From Leptotrichia sp. oral taxon 212 (lineage in GTDB: Bacteria; Fusobacteriota; Fusobacteriia; Fusobacteriales; Leptotrichiaceae), in contig NZ_CP012410.1 of the NCBI RefSeq assembly GCF_001274535.1, positions 186,001-250,000 on the forward strand: 64,000 nt of DNA, in the 5' to 3' direction. Position 1 is the first letter of the stretch. Each line of letters opens with the position of its first letter. Position numbers and translations under genes: made by a program. The notes under the pieces were generated by a model. It saw nothing but the letters and a program-made list of their open reading frames with translations. It was not told the origin of the DNA and ran no database searches. This document shows positions 59,512 to 64,000 of this stretch, piece by piece.

Positions 59512-62307
59512 ATGTCGGAAGAACAGAATGTTGAAAAGGTGGATTATGCCGGAACGCTAAATCTACCGAAAACAAGCTTTAAAATGAAAGCAAATCTGGC
59601 TCAGAAAGAGCCAATTACTTTAAGGGACTGGAATAAGGCAAATATCTATGAAAAATCTCTGAAAGAAGATAAAGGTTTTTTCATATTGCATGACGGACCG
59701 CCATATGCAAATGGTAATATTCATATAGGGCATGCCTTAAATAAGGTACTTAAGGATATAATTCTAAAATACAAGAGGCTAAGAGGCTATAATGCTCCAT
59801 ATATTCCCGGATGGGATACACATGGACTGCCGATAGAATGGAAAATCATGGAGGAACTTGGAGAAAAAGCAAAGACTATGTCTCCGCTTCAGATAAGACA
59901 GGAGTGTAAGAAATGCGCACTTAAATGGGTAGAAAAGCAGAAGGCTGAATTTATAAGATTAGGAGTTTTAGGAAACTGGGAAAATCCTTATATTACACTA
60001 AAACCTGAATATGAGGCAGAACAGCTGAAAGTATTCAAGGAAATATATGAAAATGGATATGTATATAAAGGACTGAAACCTGTATACTGGTCACCAACAA
60101 CAGAAACGGCACTTGCTGAAGCGGAAATTGAGTATAAAGATGTAGAATCCCATTCGATTTATGTAAAATTTGAAGGAAAACAGGATTTGTTGGATAAATT
60201 AGGAATAGATGAAGGAAGTATCCTGATATGGACAACTACACCATGGACATTGCCTGCGAATCTGGGAGTTTTTCTGCACCCTGAATTTGATTATGGTGTT
60301 TATAAGACAGAAAAAGGAAACCTGATTTTAGCAAAAAGTCTTGCTGAAACAGTATTTTCAACACTAGGATTATCCTATGAACTGCTTAAGGAATTCAAGG
60401 GAACAGAGCTTGAAAGAACTCATTACAGACATCCGTTTTTAGACAGGGATGGATTGGTAATGATAGGAGACTATGTAACCGCAGATGCAGGAACAGGAGC
60501 AGTACATTCTGCACCTGGACATGGGGTGGACGACTATAATTATGCGTTAAAATATAACATAGGAGTATTGTCTCCTGTTGATGATAAAGGACATATGACA
60601 AAGGAAGCAGGAAAATATGAGGGAATGTTTTATGCAAAGGCAAGTAATGTAATAGTGGAAGATCTTACAGAAAGCGGACATCTGCTTCACCACAGTAAAT
60701 TCACCCACTCATACCCTCACGACTGGAGAAGTAAAAAACCTGTAATTTTCAGGGCTACTGAACAGTGGTTCATAAGTGTTGATGAAAGTGATATCAGACA
60801 GAATGCGCTGGATGCATTGAAAGATGTGGAATTTGTTCCTGAATGGGGAAAAAACAGAATCAATGCAATGCTTGAAACAAGACCGGACTGGACTATTTCA
60901 AGACAGAGAGTATGGGGGGTGCCAATACCTATATTCTATAACAGGGAAACAAATGAAGTTATATATGAACCTGAAATAATGGATAAAGTTATTGAATTAG
61001 TAAAAAAAGAAGGAACAGATATATGGTGGAAATACGAAGCTGAAGAAATTATAGGAGAAGAACTGCTTGAAAAATACAATCTGAAAAATATTCCATTAAG
61101 AAAAGAAAGAAGTATTATGGACGTATGGTTTGACTCAGGGGTTTCACATAGAGGAGTTCTTGTGCCAAGGGAATTACCTAGACCGGCAGACCTTTATCTT
61201 GAAGGAAGTGACCAGCATAGAGGATGGTTCCAGTCATCACTGCTGACATCAATAGCAAGTACAAAGGACGCGCCATATAAAAGAATACTTACTCATGGAT
61301 TTGTAATGGACGGACAAGGTAGAAAAATGTCCAAGTCATTAGGGAACACAATACTTCCTAAAGATATTACTGAAAAATATGGAGCTGATATTTTAAGACT
61401 TTGGGTATCTTCAGTAGATTACAGGGAAGATGTAAGAATTTCTGAAAATATATTACAGCAGATGTCCGATGCATATAGAAGAATAAGAAATACAGCAAGA
61501 TTCCTCATGGGAAATTTAAGTGATTTCAACTATTCAGAAGACAAGGTTGAATACAGTGAAATGTTCGAAATAGACAGATGGGCAATGCATAAGCTTGAAG
61601 AACTGAAGGAAAAAACTACAAAATATTATGACAGATATGAATTTTACAGTTTATTCCAGGAAATAACGTATTTCTGCTCAATCGAAATGTCTTCCTTCTA
61701 TTTGGATATAGTAAAAGACAGACTTTACTGTGAAAATAAGAAGTCGCCTGAAAGAAGAAGTGCACAGACTGTACTTACAGAAGTATTAAGAGTACTTGTA
61801 AGGGTGATTTCTCCTGTGCTGTCATTTACGGCAGAAGAAATCTGGGAAAGAATACCTGAAAGCATAAAAGAGGAAGAAAGTGTTCATTTGAGTTCATGGA
61901 TTGAAGCAAATCCTGAATACAAAAACGAAGAACTTGCTAAAAAATGGGAAAAGATATATCATTTAAGAAAAGAAGTTAATAAAAAACTTGAAGCTGAAAG
62001 ACAGAATGGAATGATAGGGCACTCACTTGATGCAAGAGTTCTTCTTAATATATCAAATGGTGAATATGCATTCCTGAAAGAGTATACAGAAGCTGAAGTT
62101 TCTGATCTTTTCATTGTTTCACAGGTAAAATTTGTAAATGAAGGGCTGCAGGAAACTGAAATAGAAGCAATTACTATTGCTGTAGAAAAAGCATCTGGAG
62201 AAAAATGTGAAAGATGCTGGAAATATGATGAAGAAGTTGGACATGACCATGAACATAATGATGTATGTCCAAGATGTGCTAAAGTTCTTAATTCTTTGGA
62301 AAAATAA
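59512..62307 (+). CDS. ileS: Isoleucyl-tRNA synthetase
   Basis: A 931-residue class I aminoacyl-tRNA synthetase. The HIGH motif is in [16 protein letters not shown], the editing domain has [15 protein letters not shown] and [16 protein letters not shown], and the KMSKS loop is [10 protein letters not shown]. The C-terminal zinc finger ([24 protein letters not shown]) marks the bacterial mupirocin-sensitive type. I start it at ATG 59512, behind GGAGGAG, not at ATG 59473, which lies in a hairpin and overlaps the ribosome site. It is followed by lspA, a common bacterial pairing. Confidence 0.98.
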   Translation: MSEEQNVEKVDYAGTLNLPKTSFKMKANLAQKEPITLRDWNKANIYEKSLKEDKGFFILHDGPPYANGNIHIGHALNKVLKDIILKYKRLRGYNAPYIPGWDTHGLPIEWKIMEELGEKAKTMSPLQIRQECKKCALKWVEKQKAEFIRLGVLGNWENPYITLKPEYEAEQLKVFKEIYENGYVYKGLKPVYWSPTTETALAEAEIEYKDVESHSIYVKFEGKQDLLDKLGIDEGSILIWTTTPWTLPANLGVFLHPEFDYGVYKTEKGNLILAKSLAETVFSTLGLSYELLKEFKGTELERTHYRHPFLDRDGLVMIGDYVTADAGTGAVHSAPGHGVDDYNYALKYNIGVLSPVDDKGHMTKEAGKYEGMFYAKASNVIVEDLTESGHLLHHSKFTHSYPHDWRSKKPVIFRATEQWFISVDESDIRQNALDALKDVEFVPEWGKNRINAMLETRPDWTISRQRVWGVPIPIFYNRETNEVIYEPEIMDKVIELVKKEGTDIWWKYEAEEIIGEELLEKYNLKNIPLRKERSIMDVWFDSGVSHRGVLVPRELPRPADLYLEGSDQHRGWFQSSLLTSIASTKDAPYKRILTHGFVMDGQGRKMSKSLGNTILPKDITEKYGADILRLWVSSVDYREDVRISENILQQMSDAYRRIRNTARFLMGNLSDFNYSEDKVEYSEMFEIDRWAMHKLEELKEKTTKYYDRYEFYSLFQEITYFCSIEMSSFYLDIVKDRLYCENKKSPERRSAQTVLTEVLRVLVRVISPVLSFTAEEIWERIPESIKEEESVHLSSWIEANPEYKNEELAKKWEKIYHLRKEVNKKLEAERQNGMIGHSLDARVLLNISNGEYAFLKEYTEAEVSDLFIVSQVKFVNEGLQETEIEAITIAVEKASGEKCERCWKYDEEVGHDHEHNDVCPRCAKVLNSLEK

Positions 62308-62322
62308 TAATAAGAATGACTT

Positions 62323-62351
62323 ATTTATGGGGATTCTAAATCCTCATAAAT
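62323..62351. other. Strong hairpin between ileS and lspA
   Basis: A 13-bp stem ATTTATGGGGATT (62323-62335) with AATCCTCATAAAT (62339-62351), one G-U pair and a three-base loop, not followed by a T-tract. It may be a partial terminator or a message-processing site separating ileS from lspA. Confidence 0.5.
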
Positions 62352-62403
62352 ATTTCAGAAAATAAATTTATTTTTTCGAAAATGAAGAAAAAAGGAAGGA
62401 AAT

Positions 62404-62871
62404 ATGCTTTATATAATAATTATTACAGTCCTTACAATAATTGACCAGTTTACAAAATCTGAGATGCTGGCTGCGGCTGAAGGAAATATCGGATATTCGA
62501 TACCGGTTATACAGGGATTTTTTCACTTTACCTATGTAGAAAATCATGGTGGAATTTTTGGACTGTTTCAAGGGAAAATTGGGGTCTTTACAGTTGTCAG
62601 CTTAATTTTATTAGGGTATATAGTATTTACAGAGTATAAAAATTTTAAAAATTATACTAAATGGACAAAAATAGGAGTTTCAGTAATAGCAGCAGGTGCC
62701 ATAGGAAATATGATTGACAGAATATTCAGGGGCTTTGTCGTGGATATGATAGATTTTAACGGATTATGGCATTTTGTATTCAATGTTGCTGATATGTATG
62801 TTCATATTGGTATTTATATTATTGTAATTGACTACTTGGCAAGAAAATATATGGAAAAGAATAGAAAATAG
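62404..62871 (+). CDS. lspA: Lipoprotein signal peptidase (signal peptidase II)
   Basis: A 155-residue integral membrane aspartyl protease with four helices that removes signal peptides from diacylglyceryl-prolipoproteins. Catalytic aspartates lie in AIGNMIDRIFRGFVVDMID and FNVADMYVHIG; the other conserved patches are TIIDQFTKS and the YVENHGGIFG loop, a slight variant of the usual ENxGAAF. Lipoproteins processed by it would include the binding protein at 3.5 kb and the OmpA-like protein at 29 kb. It lies 96 bases downstream of ileS. Confidence 0.96.
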   Translation: MLYIIIITVLTIIDQFTKSEMLAAAEGNIGYSIPVIQGFFHFTYVENHGGIFGLFQGKIGVFTVVSLILLGYIVFTEYKNFKNYTKWTKIGVSVIAAGAIGNMIDRIFRGFVVDMIDFNGLWHFVFNVADMYVHIGIYIIVIDYLARKYMEKNRK

Positions 62872-62880
62872 TCTATGTGG

Positions 62881-62952
62881 ATGTCTCAAAACAGTAAAAA
62901 TATAATATATAAAACTATATTTTTCAAGTTTTCTTTTTGAAATACCCTCATG
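62881..62952. repeat. Degenerate hairpin related to the 34-kb terminator
   Basis: ATGTCTCAAAACAGTAAAAA begins one arm and AAGTTTTCTTTTTGAAATA ends the other, closely resembling the arms at 33.98-34.08 kb; the shared loop core is AAACTATATTTTT. It lies between lspA and glyQ and may end lspA transcription weakly. Confidence 0.45.
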
Positions 62953-63016
62953 CTGATTTTAACTGATACATATTTAAAAACATTTAAATAAAAAAATAAG
63001 GAAAGGATGGAGACAA

Positions 63017-63886
63017 ATGACTTTTCAGGAAATAATACTTACATTGCAGAAATTCTGGGGAGAAAAAGGTTGTGTAATCGGGAATCCTTATGATGTGGAG
63101 ACAGGAGCAGGAACATTTAATCCTGACACATTTTTAATGTCCTTAGGACCTGAACCTTGGAAGGTTGCATATGTTGAACCGTCAAGAAGACCGAAAGACG
63201 GGAGATATGGAGAAAATCCTAACAGAGTTTATCAACATCACCAGTTTCAGGTAATTATGAAACCGTCACCTGAGAATATTCAGGAGCTTTATCTGGAAAG
63301 CATGATGGCTTTAGGTATAGATCCAAAAAAACATGACATAAGATTTGTTGAGGATAACTGGGAAAGCCCTACGCTTGGTGCATGGGGACTAGGCTGGGAA
63401 GTGTGGCTTGATGGAATGGAAATTACACAGTTTACTTATTTTCAGCAGGTAGGTGGACTTGAAGTTGAAATAACACCGGCTGAACTGACTTATGGACTTG
63501 AAAGAATAGCGTTGTATCTTCAGGACAAGGAAAATGTGTATGACCTTGAATGGACAAAAGGCGTAAAATACGGAGAAAGACGTTTCCAGTATGAATATGA
63601 AATGTCCAAGTACAGTTTTGAAGTGGCTGATGTGCCTATGAATTTCCAGCTGTTTGATATGTATGAAAAGGAGGCACAGAACTGCCTTGAACATAAACTT
63701 GTGTTACCGGCATATGACTATGTCCTGAAATGTTCCCATACATTCAATAATCTTGATGCAAGAGGAGCCATCAGTACAACTGAAAGAATGTCATACATTC
63801 TTAGAGTCAGGGATTTAGCGAAAAAATGTGCAGAACAGTTTGTAGAAGTTAGAAAAGGATTGGGATATCCTTTATTGAAGAAGTAA
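63017..63886 (+). CDS. glyQ: Glycyl-tRNA synthetase alpha subunit
   Basis: A 289-residue alpha subunit of the bacterial heterotetrameric class II glycyl-tRNA synthetase, carrying the catalytic site. Motifs include [54 protein letters not shown] and [20 protein letters not shown]. The start follows GGAAAGGATGG. The beta subunit begins 21 bases after its stop codon. No T-box leader is present in the short upstream gap. Confidence 0.98.
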   Translation: MTFQEIILTLQKFWGEKGCVIGNPYDVETGAGTFNPDTFLMSLGPEPWKVAYVEPSRRPKDGRYGENPNRVYQHHQFQVIMKPSPENIQELYLESMMALGIDPKKHDIRFVEDNWESPTLGAWGLGWEVWLDGMEITQFTYFQQVGGLEVEITPAELTYGLERIALYLQDKENVYDLEWTKGVKYGERRFQYEYEMSKYSFEVADVPMNFQLFDMYEKEAQNCLEHKLVLPAYDYVLKCSHTFNNLDARGAISTTERMSYILRVRDLAKKCAEQFVEVRKGLGYPLLKK

Positions 63887-63907
63887 AAAAGAAAGAGAGG
63901 AGATTAC

Positions 63908-64000
63908 ATGGATTTTCTTTTTGAAATAGGACTGGAAGAGCTTCCTTCCAGATATGTAGATGAAACTGAAGCAAATTTGAAAAGGATAATGACAGAAGAG
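63908..64000 (+). CDS. glyS: Glycyl-tRNA synthetase beta subunit, 3' truncated by the window edge
   Basis: Only the first 31 codons are visible. They start DFLFEIGLEELPSRYV, the invariant beginning of GlyS, which binds the tRNA and completes the enzyme with GlyQ. GAGAGGAG lies at the normal distance before the ATG. Confidence 0.93.
   Translation, partial: MDFLFEIGLEELPSRYVDETEANLKRIMTEE

Noticed and set aside
59443-63016. T-box leaders for ileS and glyQ
   Set aside because: Neither leader is long enough nor has the T-box core sequence; only simple hairpins are present.
1-64000. CRISPR arrays, rRNA genes, tRNA genes, complete insertion sequences or prophage genes
   Set aside because: No regularly spaced direct repeats, no T-loop-like TTCGANTC in a cloverleaf context, and no transposase, integrase or phage structural ORF were found by reading; a covariance-model scan would be decisive.

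Overview
The DNA is very AT-rich with short intergenic gaps, strong Shine-Dalgarno sites and many textbook sigma-70 promoters. Gene content fits a strictly fermentative, double-membraned anaerobe of the Fusobacteriota, most likely Leptotrichia or a close relative: pyruvate:ferredoxin oxidoreductase, a glycyl radical enzyme, L-lactate permease, an OmpA-type lipoprotein, DKNYY-repeat and beta-helix-like secreted proteins, and a SUF-only Fe-S pathway. The genus is an inference from style and gene content; no rRNA or tRNA gene was seen.

Layout. 1-3.2 kb: a partial unknown gene, a WYL-domain regulator and a PUA/EVE-like plus Mrr-type nuclease, a small defence-like patch. 3.5-7.3 kb: a three-gene AfuABC/FbpABC-type ABC importer. 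7.4-11.7 kb: cobU, an acyltransferase, a secondary-alcohol dehydrogenase with natural changes at the cofactor-specificity site, and a COG0523 metal GTPase. 11.7-11.9 kb: a stem-closed non-coding element of unknown class. 12.5-16.4 kb: an FMN riboswitch followed by ribH-ribD-ribE-ribBA. 16.4-16.7 kb: a MITE-like long imperfect palindrome. 16.7-18.4 kb: sufS-sufU; sufC-sufB-sufD lie apart at 34.1-37.5 kb.

18.6-28.9 kb is the most interesting metabolic locus: an RpiR regulator, a GatZ/KbaZ-like protein, a PHP phosphatase, fructose-type PTS IIA, IIB and IIC, a DeoR regulator, a glycyl radical enzyme very like E. coli PflD, its activase, and a fructose-6-phosphate-aldolase-type transaldolase. This is the E. 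coli frw-pflDC-fsaB set with two added genes. The predicted route is PTS uptake of a 1,5-anhydrohexitol, radical ring opening to a 1-deoxyketose phosphate, then aldol cleavage to hydroxyacetone and glyceraldehyde-3-phosphate. The GatZ-like protein may act as a C4-epimerase that widens the substrate range. The activase gene carries a perfectly phased A-AAA-AAG slippery heptamer, after which the conserved C-terminus continues in the -1 frame.

29-34 kb: an OmpA-like lipoprotein, then an operon of trans-sulfuration lyase, gamma-glutamyl hydrolase and amino-acid permease. 38-41 kb: metF, a secreted beta-helix-like protein and a DUF3298-like protein. 41-51.7 kb: nifJ, a Nudix-YqfO-domain fusion, DKNYY-repeat and unknown secreted proteins, recG, an EamA transporter. 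51.8-55.4 kb (minus strand): an overlapping three-gene cassette of a GHKL ATPase, an unrecognised protein and a DUF6339-like protein, the best candidate for an undescribed system, plausibly genome defence. 55.6-64 kb: tex, lctP, ileS, lspA, glyQ and the start of glyS.
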